Source of the DNA: Pisolithus tinctorius
Taxonomy: Eukaryota; Basidiomycota; Agaricomycetes; Boletales; Pisolithaceae
Assembly: GCA_024663395.1 (NCBI GenBank)
Contig: JANFAH010000002.1
Location: 620,001 to 684,000 of the forward strand
Length of the DNA stretch: 64,000 nt
Reading direction: 5' to 3'
Shown here: positions 45,601 through 57,085 of the stretch, piece after piece
Numbering within the stretch: the stretch's first letter is position 1
How the letters are laid out: each line of letters opens with the position of its first letter
Notes under the pieces: generated by a model
What the model was told of the DNA's origin: nothing
Database searches by the model: none
What the model saw: the letters and a program-made list of their open reading frames with translations, nothing else
Translations under genes and position numbers: made by a program

Positions 45601-46751
45601 GTGCCCCCCCCTGAAGGCCATATGTATGGAACGAGATCAACACGAGTTGATTATTTGAAATTACTTTGATGCCTCGAGGATAATGGCTTTAGCTGCGGTG
45701 GAGCTCCGTCAGAGTTCGAAGTACCACTTAAAAACACGTGTTAGGGTACTGAACCTTCATCCTTTCTTCCCAACATCATGCCTTCCCAGCGCCAGAGCAA
45801 CACCCCCCAGCCAACCCCCGGCCACGTCCGCAACTACTCTCAAGTTGCAGATGAAGAACTGGTCGTCCTCACCGACAACTCCACCAACACCAAGCAGGAG
45901 AAGTCCGCAGAGAAGGCGCGCCAACAAGAGGAGACCGAGCAGAGAGAGAGAGAATGCGAAGCGGAGCGCAAGGCCAAGCATGAGGAGGCCAAGAGGCAGA
46001 AGGCAGAGGAGGAGAGGTTGGAGGTGGAGCGGAGGAAGAGGAGGCTCGAAGGAAGAAGGCAGCAGAGGAGGAGGCAGAAAGGCAGAGGCAAAGGGCCTCT
46101 GAAGAGAGGGCTCAGGCCAGGCAGCACAAGGCCGCACAAAGGTGAGTGGCAGAGTGCTGTGAGTCAGGCAGAGCTGACTCGCAGTCATATTTTCTTAGAT
46201 TATGCAGTGCAGTGTATGATGTCAACACCACCCAGAGGGTCCCTGGGACCTCTGTGGTGGTTACCATGACCAGGCGGCCCCCCTGTACTCGCTGTGTAGC
46301 AAGCTTGACAGTGGGGCAATGCGAGCCAGGGCAAGGCAAGACCAGGGCTTGCCTGCCCTGTCACAAGAAGAAGAAGGTATGTAGCTGGACGAGGGAGGAC
46401 ACAGTGGCAGGGCCATCGTGGAAAAGAGCGGGAACAGGGAGCTCACATGGGGAGAAGAAGAAGAGACCACGAGGGAAGGGGAAGGAGAGAGCAACGGAGA
46501 CGGAAGAGGCGGATGACAAGCGGGAGGCGGGTGGAGAAGAAGACGAGCCCGTGACACCACTTGAGGGTCCCTCAGGGGCAGGAGTACACACACAGTGGGC
46601 AGAGTGGGAGAGGGAGCAGCAGCTGCAGGCTATGGAGAAGCAGGCCAAAGCGCACGAGACTGCGGTGCTGGCCTTTGAGAGGATGGCAGAGGCAGCAGAA
46701 CGGATGGCGGTGGCTGCAGAGTGGACAGCCGACGAGTGGGCGCTGTACCGT

Positions 46752-47190
46752 TGTAGGGAATAAGTACTCCCTACTGAGGTGATTTAATTATTTTATCTTT
46801 TCTATTGTGTTTTTGCTTTGGTTTACATTAGTGATACTTAGCCTACCTTTGTGGCGCATTTTTTGGTAGCTTAGTCAGCATTTTTTGCGCACTAGTGTAG
46901 GTCTACAGTACACAACAAAAAAAAGGAGGAGAAACCAGACTGCGAGACAGCGAAAATAAAAGACTGCGAATGAAAGACTGCGACAAGCCCTCACTGAGGC
47001 ACCTCTAGACGACCTCCAGATGCCTTTATTCGCTCATTCCCTACTCCATTCGTTCTGACCAACTCTATCCACTCCTTCACCCTCTTTCCTCAATCCAAGC
47101 TCAGAGTCCCTTCGGGTCGAACTAGACCCATTCCTATCAAGCCCTAGGAGTCCCCTACACTCCCTAGGATCGCTATATACCTAACTTACA
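46752..47190 (+). repeat. 5' LTR of element F
   Basis: TGTAGGGAATAAG to TAACTTACA. The first 25 bp fold as TAGGGA...TCCCTA. Partner at 50170-50608; a related solo LTR is at 55485-55896. Confidence 0.94.
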
Positions 47191-47192
47191 AC

Positions 47193-47211
47193 TGGAGCCC
47201 ACCGCGAGGGG
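47193..47211 (+). promoter_or_regulatory. tRNA-type primer-binding site of element F
   Basis: TGGAGCCCACCGCGAGGGG, two bases inside the LTR, begins with the TGG that pairs with a tRNA CCA end. Element G has the same site at 57553 with one CG to TG change. I cannot name the tRNA from memory. Confidence 0.65.
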
Positions 47212-48336
47212 CTCTGCTTAGCTTGGATCCCTTCCTCCTCCTCCTCCTGCCTGGATTTTCGCTTTTTTGGCAGGTTTTACTTCGCAGTTTTGGCCCTCTG
47301 GAGTTGTAGGTCGTCGCCTGTGTTCGTTTTGACTCCTATACAGCCGTTTTGAGCCGCTCGAACCCCCCGTCAAATCGCTTTTAGGCATCTTTGCCTTCAA
47401 AGTCTTTTCAGGTCGCATTTTGCCCTCTCGGAGTCGTTTTCTGGCGCGTTTTTGGACTCCTAGCACCCCATTGTGTCGCCTTCCTTCGCCTGTCTGCCAG
47501 TCAGTTCCCTGCCCAGCCGTTTGCAGCGCTTCTGGCCACATTTGTGTGCCCTTGCCCCCCAGAGCCCTCTCCAGTCGCGTTTTTGGCTGTTCGAAGCCGT
47601 TTCTCTTCGCGTTTTTGGTCGTACAAGGTCTTCCGAATCACCCTCGCTCATTCCCCATCAGTTTCGGCCATCTCGCACCGTTCCAGTTGCCGTCGAACTG
47701 CGTTTTTTGCATTCGAGGCCCCTTCGAGCCACTTCAACCATCCCTAGGCCTTTTTGCACCATTTTTCTGCTGTCTTAAGCCGTTTATCATCGCCAGAACT
47801 CGTTCTCAGTCCATAGGAGTTGCCAGCACCCGTTCGAAGTTGCACCAGGTCGCTTTTTGGCGCGTTGTCCCCAGGATCACCCTCTCCCCCCTCCTGCTGC
47901 CAGAGTCTTACTCTTGGCAGTGTTTTTGGCTCGTTTTTGGTGTCTTGGTGCTGCAGTCCACCACCCCTGGTCACCCAACCTTGTGTTCTCCCCTTTGGCA
48001 CCGTTCTGAACTGCTCGAGTCCCTGTCGAACTCGCTTCGAGAGCCCCTCGGTCTTTCAGGGTTGTGTCTTTGCTCCATAGGTTTCCCCTTCAGGGCTTCG
48101 GGTTCAAGTCTACATCACTAGTATTCGTGTTTTAGTGTTACAAGTCGAATTCTAGTCTTCGGGATCAGTCTGGGTAGTCTGTGCCCCTTGAGTGCTCGAG
48201 TTTGTGTTTTGGCTCTTCGACTTGAGTGTTTCCACTTCGAGCTTGTGTTTTCACTGTTCACACTCACTGTCCGAGTCATCGGGACCTTTGGGATTGCATC
48301 ATAGACCTTTGAGCTCGCTTCGAGTCCTCGGTGCTT

Positions 48337-50001
48337 ATGTGCAGCAGTGTTTTCCCTTCGGTGGCAAGGCCTGAGTTCTCGGGAGACCCACAGGACCTTC
48401 GAGACTACTTCAAGCAGGTAGTCAGGTACTGTGAGGAAAGAGGAGTCTTCGAAGATAGGGCAACCATCCGAGTTGCGCTTCGGTTTGCACCTCCAAGCTC
48501 ATCGGAGCTTTGGTCGCACTTCATCGAGCCTAGTAGTGGTGAATGGGATCGATTCGTAGGCCTGGTCATCCAGCAGTACCCTGAGCTCGAGCAGCCAGGA
48601 GATGATCTCGACCCCCTTGACGAGCTCTTTGCCTTTCTTGAGAAGGCTCGTACCTTCGAATTCGATTCGCTCTCATCCCTAGGGCGGTACCTTCGAAGTT
48701 TCCAGCAACAGTTCCTGCATCTCGTAAAGCAGGGAATTTTGGACATCGAGGCACAGTTGAGGCTCTTCGTTCGAGGCCTTTCGTTACAGCTCGCAAAGAA
48801 GGTAATGACCAGCCTCCTTTGCTGGTTCCCCCAGCATGCCCCAGACCTCTCCTGGCACTTCGTTGATGTTGTTCGTCACACCAGGTATGTGCTGGTGAAC
48901 CAGTTGGTTGGTGATGGCACAGGGAAGTGGTGGAGTTCAGACCCCCCTCATCAAATCGAGCCCCCTTTGGCTTCGAATAGCCAGCATCCTCTTTGAAGTG
49001 AACCCTTGACCTCGAGTAGACCCCCTCCCCACTTCGGGTCGACTTCGGACAGTACCCCTCATCGAATCGAGCCCCCTTCGGCTTCGAATAGCCACAGTCC
49101 TCTTCGAAGTGAACCTTCGACCTCAAGTAGACCCTCTCGCTGCTTCGAGTCGACTTCGAATGGTCACCCTCGACCAGTTTCGAGCCTGTGTGTCCCCATC
49201 CCTCAGCAAGGGGCTCCAAGTGGCATCCGACTTCGCTTCGAGTTGGTTTCGAATGACTCGAATTCTCATCCGGCCTCAAGTAAGCCCTCCCCACAGCCCA
49301 GTTCGACTTCGAAGAGTCCCCCTCGACTCAGCCCTCACTCGAATGACTCCCCTGTTCGTCAGGGAGCCTCGAAGCATCCTTCTGCCCTCGAGAGGTTCAG
49401 TTTCTGTTTCTTCTGTGGTCGAGAAGGCCATGTTCGAGCTCAGTGCAGTGTGTGCACTTCGTATCTGGTGTCAGGCAGGTGTAGGGTTGTTCATGGCCGA
49501 GTTGTACTACCTACAGGTCAGGAGATCCCTCGAGAGGCTCTTGGGCGAACTCTCAGGGAGCGGCTCGACTTCTGGGCCCTGGCTCATGGTCATGGTGGTT
49601 CGAGTTCCCAGGTACCTTCCCCTGCTTCGCCTCAGTCCCCTCCAGGACTCTCTCCCCCTTGTCGAGTTCGTACCAGTCCCCCGAATTCGGCTCGAAGTCA
49701 AAGTGCCCAAATCGAAGTGGCTGATTCAGGCTCGAGGTTCTTCGAACACCCCTCGACCTCTACTCGCCATCTCTCCCCATGCTCTAAGGCCCCAGTGGCT
49801 CAGCCATTTCGACTTCGACCCCTCCTCCTGGCTTCGAATCATACTCGAGTTCGAAGAACTGACTTCGAACAAACTCGCCTGTCCCCTCTGCCCTCGGTTC
49901 GAGTTCATAGCCCCCCTCTGGCTGAACCTTCCCCCTGTCCAGATGCCTGTGCCAGTTTCCTTCCTGATTCTGGTCACATCCCTTGTGGGTTGGTGAAGTG
50001 A
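48337..50001 (+). pseudogene. gag: Gag of element F with zinc knuckle
   Basis: One frame from ATG 48337 to 50001, broken only by TGA at 48994-48996. The tandemly repeated copy of the same segment reads CTT CGA AGT instead of CTT TGA AGT, so a CpG transition explains the stop. The capsid-like part includes PEFSGDPQDLRDYFKQVVRY, VALRFAPPSSSELWSHF, FVGLVIQQYPELEQPGDD and LRSFQQQFLHLVKQ; the element G gag has the same plan. A Ser/Pro/Arg-rich linker leads to a CCHC knuckle CFFCGREGHVRAQC near residue 360. No pol frame follows. Confidence 0.8.
48936..49180 (+). repeat. Direct duplication of about 123 bp inside F gag
   Basis: CCCCTCATCAAATCGAGCCC onward recurs as CCCCTCATCGAATCGAGCCC about 123 bp later; both include GGCTTCGAATAGCCA. 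The second copy keeps CpGs that the first has lost, including the one behind the gag stop. Confidence 0.8.
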
Positions 50002-50169
50002 GTCATGTGGACTTTTCCTTTTTTCTTGATATGGTCTCCTTGTTTCTGCTTCAAAGCTTGATGCCTTTCGTTTTCTGGACCCATTTTTGATATGATACCT
50101 GTTCCTTCATTTGAACCCCCCTTTTTTTTTGCTGACTGAGGACAGTCATTATCTCAAGCCCCCCTTGGA

Positions 50170-50608
50170 TGTAGGGAATAAGTACTCCCTACTGAGGTGA
50201 TTTAATTATTTTATCTTTTCTATTGTGTTTTTGCTTTGGTTTACATTAGTGATACTTAGCCTACCTTTGTGGCGCATTTTTTGGTAGCTTAGTCAGCATT
50301 TTTTGCGCACTAGTGTAGGTCTACAGTACACAACAAAAAAAAGGAGGAGAAACCAGACTGCAAGACAGCGAAAATAAAAGACTGCGAATGAAAGACTGCG
50401 ACAAGCCCTCACTGAGGCACCTCTAGACGACCTCCAGACGCCTTTATTCGCTCATTCCCTACTCCATTCGTTCTGACCAACTCTATCCACTCCTTCACCC
50501 TCTTTCCTCAATCCAAGCTCAGAGTCCCTTCGGGTCGAACTAGACCCATTCCTATCAAGCCCTAGGAGTCCCCTACACTCCCTAGGATCGCTATATACCT
50601 AACTTACA
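50170..50608 (+). repeat. 3' LTR of element F
   Basis: Same length as the 5' LTR and about 99.5 percent identical by eye. The preceding AAGCCCCCCTTGGA is not a typical polypurine tract. Confidence 0.94.
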
Positions 50609-51040
50609 CCGTGCCTGGGCAGAGTGGGCGGAGATGAGGAGGAGGGAGGACGCGCATGAGGCCAGGATGGCGGAGCTCGAGCGCACAGGAGGAGGATGGA
50701 AGAGGCCTCAGTCGGAGGCGGCGGAGGACCAGCGAGAGGAGGTGGATGAAGGTGCGGAGGGGGATAACGAGGATGAAGTTGAAGGGGAGCAGGAAGGTGG
50801 TGAAGAACAGGAGGGTGGCAGAGAAACAGCGATGGAGGAGTAGAGTAGACCTTTTTCTATATATGTATATTTTTTTTTGTCTTTAGTTTTGTATATTTTT
50901 GTACTACTACAAAATAGACTTGTGATTTTGTTTGTGACTCTGAGAAGTGAAATGGATAAGCAGAGAAAATTCTAAAGTACTTAAGGTAGTCCGGTAAGGG
51001 GCGGAGTTGGCCCGCAGAGGATGGTTATGTAGGCGGAGTA

Positions 51041-54000
51041 TTATGGTGGAGGTTGGTACGGGCCAGGTTTATGTGGATATTGTTCATGGAAAGCAGAGAC
51101 TATGTCAGAAGCGTGATCTAGCTCAGTTGCAAGCAACCAAGAGGTTTCTTCGTCGGTGTTCTCATAACCAGCCCAGTGGACTAGATACAAGAGTTGACAG
51201 TGGTGGCGACAGCGATCCACCTTAGAGTTGAGTATCTCTGATACTTCGTACTCAAGGTCACCATCGACATCCACTGGCAGAGGCAGAGGTTGTTGTCAGT
51301 TTGGGAAAGGGTTAGCCACTGTGGCTTCCAGTTGTGAGACATGGAAGACCGGATGTACTGAGCGCATAGAGTCAGGGAGCTTAAGGGTGACAGAGTGTGT
51401 ACCTGGCCTGGCTAAGATGTTGAACAGACCTAAGTACTTTTCGGAGAGTTTTTCCGAAGGATGAGTTGAGCGGAAGTACTTGGCTTTGACATAGGCCTGT
51501 TCTCCAACCTTGAACTCAGGCAGAGGTATGCATTTAGCATCTGCTGGACCCTGGTAGCGCTGCTGAGCAGTGGACATTTTGGAGCGGAGGAAATCATGAA
51601 GGGCGGAGAGCTCGATGACATAGTCATGAGCCCTTGGAGAGGTGAAGTCTTGGTCAGGGACCACAGACAGGTTTGGATGGTATCCCTTGTTAGCGAAGAA
51701 GGGAGAAACTCCAGTAGTCGCACTTGGTGCGTTGTTGAAAGCGAACTCCACTAGAGGTAACAGCTCAGCCCAGTTGTCTTGTTGGTAGTTACAGTAGACA
51801 CGAAGGTACTGCTCAAGAGTCTGGTTCATTTGCTCGGTCTGGCCATTGCCTTCTGGGTGGTAACCCAAAGTGAAGTGAAGACGCATATTAAGGGCCTTTC
51901 CTAGAGAGCAGAAGAAGTGTGAGACAAACTCAGGACCTCTGTTGGAGGTGACATTAGCTGGTACTCCGTGCTTGGAGAAGACATGGGTTAGGAAGAGCTT
52001 AGTGAGTTCAGCGGAGGTGACGGAGTCATGGGTGGGGATGAACACTGCTTGCTTTGAGAGGTGGCCCACTACCACGAGTATGGCGGAGTAACCATCAGAG
52101 TTGGGGAGGTGTTTGATGAAGTCCATGGAGATGGAGTTCCAAGGTCTCTCTGGGACAGGGAGTTGCTTCAGTAGACCATAAGGGTGGTGGCGCGGAGTTT
52201 TGCTCCATCCACAGGCAGTGCAAGACCTGACATATTCCTTTATGTTGGAGCAGAGGTTGGGCCACATGTAGTCCCTGTGGATGAGTTCTAAGGTGCGGTT
52301 TTGCCCGAAATCGCCTGCTAGAGGATGATCATGCTTGAACCGAAGCACTCGGAGGCAGAGGTCATCAATGTCAGGGACAAAGATACGACCGTCAAGGCAG
52401 AGTAGACCATCGGAGTCCAGGGACCACCGAGGCTTAGTCGGAGTTGGGAGATGGCTGGCGGAGACAGGGTCGGAGGGTAGGGCGGAGGTGATGTCAGAGT
52501 GCAAGCACTCAACATCGAAGACCATGGCGGCATGGAGCACAGGTGCCATGAGGGTGGTGGTACGGAGGGACGATGCGAGTTGCTCCTGTGTAAACATAGG
52601 GCAGAGATTATGAGGATTTACCTGTGCGTAGTCCCTATCCCCCCCTTTTGGGTAGACATCCCAACGTCGCATAAGTGCATCAGGTTTGGCTCCTAAGCGG
52701 CCAGGTCGGAAGCGGATGGAAAGATTAAACTGCGAAAGGTACTCTGACCAGTGGGCCTGTCGATGGGTGAGAACCTTAGAGGTGGAAAAATACTCAAGGT
52801 TTTTGTGGTCCATCACCACGTCGACAGGTAAGGCGGAGCCTTCTAAGTAATGCCGCCAATGGCGGAAGGCCTCGAAAATAGCCAACAGCTCCTTGTCGTG
52901 GGTATCATAGTTAAGTTCTGGTGCAGTCATGGTGCAGGAGTAGAAAGCGACTGGGCAGAGTTCACCATCAGAGCAGGTGATCGACAAAATGCCAGCAATG
53001 GCATAGTCGGAGGCATCAGTTTCCACTGTAAGCGGAGCATCAGGGACCCAATGAGTGAGAACAGGAGCGGAGCTGAAGGCATCCTTCAGGTGGAGGAAAG
53101 CAGAGCGGCACTCCTCGGAAAAGTTCCAAGGAGCACCCTTCCACATGAGGCGAGTGAGAGGAACGACGATGTCGGAGTAGTTATTAATGAAGCGTCTGTA
53201 GAAATTGGCGAAGCCAAGGAAGGACTGGATGTCTCGCACCTTCCGTGGCTCAGGCCAGTCGTGGACTGCCTGAACCTTCTCAGCAGACATGGTGAGACCG
53301 GAAAGAAAGAACGTAGCCGAGGTACTCAATGGAGTCGGAGTGAAACTCACACTTCTCTGGCTTGGCATAGAGGCCATGCTTTCAAAGGCAGTGGAGTACC
53401 TCTTTTATGTGTTTGCGATGCAACTCCTCATCCTGCGAATAGATTAAGATGTCATCGAGGTATACCACGACGCAGACATCAAGCATGTCCGCAAAGATGC
53501 TAATAACAAAATGCTGGAAGGCCACAGGCGCATTAGTCAGACCGAATGGCATTACCCACCACTCATAAGAACCATAACGAGTGCGGAATGCTGTTTTCCA
53601 TTCATCTCTGTCTGCAATGTGGACTAGATGATAGGCATGGTGGAGGTCAATCTTGGTGTAGACTTTAGTGCAGCTTGGAGAGTCGAGTAGGTTGGAGATG
53701 AGCGGCAGCGGATAGCGGTCTTTTTTCGTGATTTTATTGAGTCCTCGATAGTCTATGCAGAGGCGGAGTGAACCGTCCTTCTTCTTCACAAAGAGGACAG
53801 GGGCACTGTGAGCGGAGGTGGATTGTTTGATGAAACCATAGCCAAGATGCTTGTCAATGAAGGTGTGGAGAGCCTCAAGCTCTGGCGGAGAAAGAGAGTA
53901 GATTGTACCAATGGGCAGAGAAGCTCCTTCCTCGAGGTCGATCTTGAGATCAAACGAGCGGTGTGGCAGAAGTTCAGTGGCCTTGTCTTTACTAAAGACG

Positions 54001-54694
54001 TCAGCAAACTCGTGATACTCAGGAGGAACCGAGGAGAGGTCAGGAGGCGGAGAGGAAGCGGAGGATGCACGAAGCTTCACATCATCAGCGGAGAGCTGTA
54101 AGCGGAACTGTCTAGAGCCAGGGAGAGCACAGGCTCTGACATATGCAGCAGCATTGATGAGCAAGACGAGCAGAGCAGAGTGCAGCGAGTCGGTCAGAGC
54201 TGCAGACGGAGCAGAGGGTGTCGGCATTCCCTGTAATGATGGTTTGAATGATATACTGCCCAGTACCCAGTCAATCGACGGATTGAAGTGGGTGAGCCAG
54301 TTGTGTCCTAATACCAGCGAACATGAAGAATCCAATGGAGTAACATAAAAGGAAACAGAATTGACATCGCCAGAAGGAAAGCGGAGGGAAAGATCTACTT
54401 CTTGGGAAATGACAGCATTTGTACTACCATCAAACAAGCAGAGCAGAATTGGTGGAGAGACAGAGGAAATAGGAATGGCATATTTTTTGACTATAGATGG
54501 GTCTACGAAACAATGAGAAGAGCCAGAATCGATCAATGCAGAAACAGTATCAACAGAATAATCCAGAAGAGTTACAGACAGAAGTAAAGAATTGGGACTA
54601 GAGAGAGTGGATGCGTTGAGTCGGATGTCCGGTTGCACACAGTTGGGTTCAACACTTCCTCCAGGCTGTGTGAGCTCCCTGGAGGAGCAGACTA
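51041..54694 (-). pseudogene. pol: Pol polyprotein of element A2
   Basis: Entered by -1 shift near 54694. Retropepsin LIDSGSSHCFVDPS, RT (FVKKKDGSLRLCIDYRGLNK, YLDDILIYS), an in-frame TGA after KEVLHCL near 53382, then a 2-nt frame change near 53,305-53,320 relative to B. RNase H (ETDASDYAIAGI) and integrase follow. The second catalytic Asp is lost: TSNRGPEF where B and D have SDRG. TGA at 51296-51298 precedes the chromodomain (EYEVSEILNSKVD to NTDEETSWL, 51274-51041), as in A1. The copy is dead. Confidence 0.9.
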
Positions 54695-54701
54695 ATTTTT
54701 T
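54655..54701 (-). promoter_or_regulatory. Programmed -1 frameshift cassette of element A2
   Basis: Minus strand: A AAA AAT (54701-54695), gag TAG (54694-54692), short spacer, stem CTCCTCCAGG (54687-54678) pairing with CCTGGAGGAAG (54665-54655). Same layout as B and D. Confidence 0.82.
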
Positions 54702-56391
54702 GACTCTGCCTTCTCCGCAGGCGGAGTGGGTGGAGTTCCAGCCATGGCTGCACAGGCTTTGGCTGCGCGAGAGGTGGACTTGGGACAGTCCTTGGCGGAA
54801 TGGCCAGCCTCACCACAGAAGAGGCAGAGGTTGTTCTTCATCCTGCGCTGGCACTCAGCGGAGGTGAGTTTGCCATCCTTGCCCAGAAGATGGGCAATAT
54901 CGGACTTGGACATGTCGGACTTGGGCAGATCTTTCTGTTTGCCCTTGCCCTTGGTGTCAGACTTTGGAGCGGAAGCGGAGGATGACAATTTACTTTTGTT
55001 GTCGGAGTTGGAGGACTGCGACTTGTCGGGGGTGGACTTGGAGGTGTGTGAGATCTCTGCTTTGCGCTCCCAGTAGCGCACATTGATGGTCTGGGCAAGT
55101 TCGCAGAGTTGTGTGAGGGTAGAGGGTTTTCTGATGCGAGCGATCTCATCCTTGATGCAGTCTGGAAGTCTGCTATAGAAGCGATGGTGGAGTGCACTGA
55201 CACCGTAGTCCTTGACCTGTGAAGCCCGGCGATTGAACTCCACGACATATTTGGTAATACGAGAACCGTCCTTCATGGTAAGGTTCTCAAGTTGCTGGAT
55301 GGCATCCACTATAGCATCATGCGGACCAAAATCAGTTGTGAGCTCTTGTAAGAACTCATGGTAGTCATCCATCCAGAGCGGGCAGTCATAGTTGTTGGGA
55401 TTTACTAGGTCTGGCTCGAACCAAGCCAGGGCCATACCCTTGAGATAAGACTGAGTGAAGGTGACCTTGGCTCTGTCGGAGCGGTGTAAGTTAGCTATTT
55501 AGCGAACCTAGGGAGTGTAGGGGACTCCTAGGGCTTGATAGGAATGGGTCTAGTTCGACCCGAAGGGACTCTGAGCTTGGATTGAGGAAAGAGGGTGAAG
55601 GAGTGGATAGAGTTGGTCAGAATGAATGGAGTAGGGAATGAGCGAATAATGGCGGCTGGAGGGTCGTCTAGGGGTGCCTCAGTGAGGGCTTTCACTGTCT
55701 TTCGTTCGCAGTCTGGTTCCTCCTTTTTTTTGTTGTGTACTGTAGACCTACACTAGTGCGCAAAAAAATGCTGACTAAGCTACCAAAAATGCGCCACAAA
55801 GGTAGGCTAAGTATCACTAATGTAAATCAAAGCAAAAACACAATAGAAAAGATAAAATAATTAAATCACCTCAGTAGGGAGTACTTATTCCCTACAGCAG
55901 AATGCGTGAGGGTGGTCTTGGAAGTTCAGCTCGCATTGTATGAGGAACTTGTGGAGTGTCTTAGGGTCGGAGCTGTCAAAGGTGTCAGGCTTGCAGACTT
56001 TGGTTTTCGGAGCGGAGTCCCCAGTGCGCGAACTAGACCGCGCAAGCACATGGACAGCTCTAGCAAGAGCTATGAGGGGATCCTCTGGCAGCTCAGCTGG
56101 GTCTTCGGGGATATCCCCATCACCGCAGCCCCCGCCATTGGGATCACCATCAGGATAGTCAGGGTTGGGGTTGGGTCCATCATCTTGGTTATGAGGAGAC
56201 GGAGTATGGAAAGTTGTTGGGTGGAGGTTGGAGCGACCAGCTTGTGAAGCGCTTTCGCCCTCAGCACGAGAGTGGCGTCGAGCGGAGAAAGACTGGAATT
56301 GTTCAATGACGGAAGGGAGTCGACGCGGATTAGCTAGCGCTACAGCGAGGTTCTCAGTGACCTCTCTCTGGGATTGAGCTCGAGTTCTCAT
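54692..56391 (-). pseudogene. gag: Gag of element A2, split by an F-type solo LTR
   Basis: ATG 56391 (MRTRAQSQREVTENLAVALA). Removing the solo LTR and one copy of its duplication leaves 428 codons in one frame. It has an acidic Pro/Asp-rich segment, the capsid-like core (VCKPDTFDSSDPKTLHKFL, MALAWFEPDLVN, RFYSRLPDCIKDEI) and a knuckle CLFCGEAGHSAKDC, ending AESKN with TAG in the frameshift cassette. Only the insertion breaks it. Confidence 0.9.
55485..55896 (-). repeat. Solo LTR of the F type
   Basis: Reverse complement of the F LTR (TGTAGGGAATAAG...TAACTTACA), 412 bp, with 4-bp flanks GCGG (55481-55484) and GCAG (55897-55900), identical but for one transition. It shows F-type elements inserted in A2 at least twice. 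Confidence 0.92.
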
Positions 56392-56439
56392 AATGGCGTA
56401 AGTTTTTTGGAAGACAGAAAAGGAGATCGTACAAGTGTG

Positions 56440-56452
56440 AGTACGAATATAC
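56440..56452 (-). promoter_or_regulatory. Self-priming primer-binding site of element A2
   Basis: Minus-strand ATATTCGTACT complements the LTR site AGTACAAATAT (56749-56739) except for one position, a CpG lost in this LTR. Confidence 0.65.
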
Positions 56453-57085
56453 TGTCAAGTCCGGGCCTACTCCAACCAACTCCAACACTATATAAGGTCT
56501 AGAGAGTGGTTCAGAAGCAAGTCTGACAGGGAAGAACGAAACTCCAACTAGTGGAGTGGTGGCAGGAACGAAGTCTGCCGAGACAAAGGTGGAGCGGAGT
56601 GAGGGCGTCGGGTTTAGCTCGTGCGCTACCCCCTTGCATGATCTCAGCCCTCGTATTTCAGAGGGAGAGTACAGACGGAGTGTCAGAGGTAACTCTGACA
56701 GGCAGAAGATGGAATCAGAGGGAGTAGGAACTAAGTTGATATTTGTACTGAAGAACAGCGGAGTACAGTACATGCTTTTATACTGCTACGGAGGTACAGT
56801 AACTGGAATCAGAACTGACATATGGAGACTCATAAATTTTCAAGTAAAACTTCCTGGGTGACGAATGAAGGGTAGACGGAGGACATACGAACAGGTAACA
56901 CAGAACATCTAGAAAAGGGAATAGTCCAGATGCTGGACCATGCAGTGAGCGCGCTGTGGAGTACCTGACTGTGAAGGTAGTCACATGACCCCTCAGAGAA
57001 CGGACCGCTTGGTCCGGTAGGAGAGAAACACAAGTCTGACAACAGTCAGAGCAGAGATGGTTCGTAGACGATAGAAGGTGGGCAG
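56453..57085 (-). repeat. 5' LTR of element A2, truncated by element G
   Basis: Starts TGTCAAGTCC; about 50 bp of the other end are missing because element G begins at 57086. Sense strand has TATAAAAGC near 56,780. Confidence 0.9.

Larger units (their letters stand above)
46752..50608 (+). mobile_element. Element F: gag-only LTR retrotransposon, recent
   Basis: 3857 bp with two 439-bp LTRs that differ at only about two positions (GACGCC against GATGCC, GCAAGAC against GCGAGAC). The 4-bp duplication CCGT is at 46748-46751 and 50609-50612. The interior has a tRNA-type PBS and one gag reading frame but no protease, RT or integrase, so it depends on another element. It is densely packed with TCGA: 16 sites in 49141-49440, against about 1.2 expected by chance. 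Confidence 0.92.
45778..50843 (+). pseudogene. Antisense accessory gene of element A2: coiled-coil Zn2Cys6 protein, split by element F
   Basis: ATG 45778 (MPSQRQSNTPQPTPGHV). Exon 1 to 46141 is a Glu/Lys/Arg coiled coil; a 1-nt deletion near 46,038 shifts the frame. The intron 46142-46198 has GTGAGT and TTCTTAG borders. Exon 2 gives PPCTRC, 8 residues, C, 9 residues, CLPCHKKKKVC, a Zn2Cys6-like cluster. A basic KRPRGKGKER, an acidic stretch and a helix (LQAMEKQAKAHETAVLAFER) follow. F (46752-50612 with its duplication) interrupts after DEWALYR, and coding resumes AWAEWAEMRRREDAHEARM with an acidic tail to TAG 50843. It faces pol, about 200 bp away. Domain order matches the D gene, though sequence identity outside the cysteines is low. 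Known Zn2Cys6 proteins bind CGG triplets; the target here is unknown. Confidence 0.8.
44919..57085 (-). mobile_element. Element A2: chromodomain Ty3/gypsy retrotransposon, multiply interrupted
   Basis: 3' LTR 44919-45600, antisense Zn2Cys6 gene 45778-50843, pol 51041-54694, gag 54692-56391, PBS 56440-56450, 5' LTR from 56453, which is cut at 57085 by element G. Element F and an F-type solo LTR lie inside. Left flank is CCAGC (44914-44918); the matching right flank is outside the window. It retains far more CpG than A1. Confidence 0.92.

Noticed and set aside
49109..49996. Second long + frame in element F
   Set aside because: Overlaps the frame that holds the zinc knuckle and continues the gag core; stop-poor because of the TCGA-rich composition.
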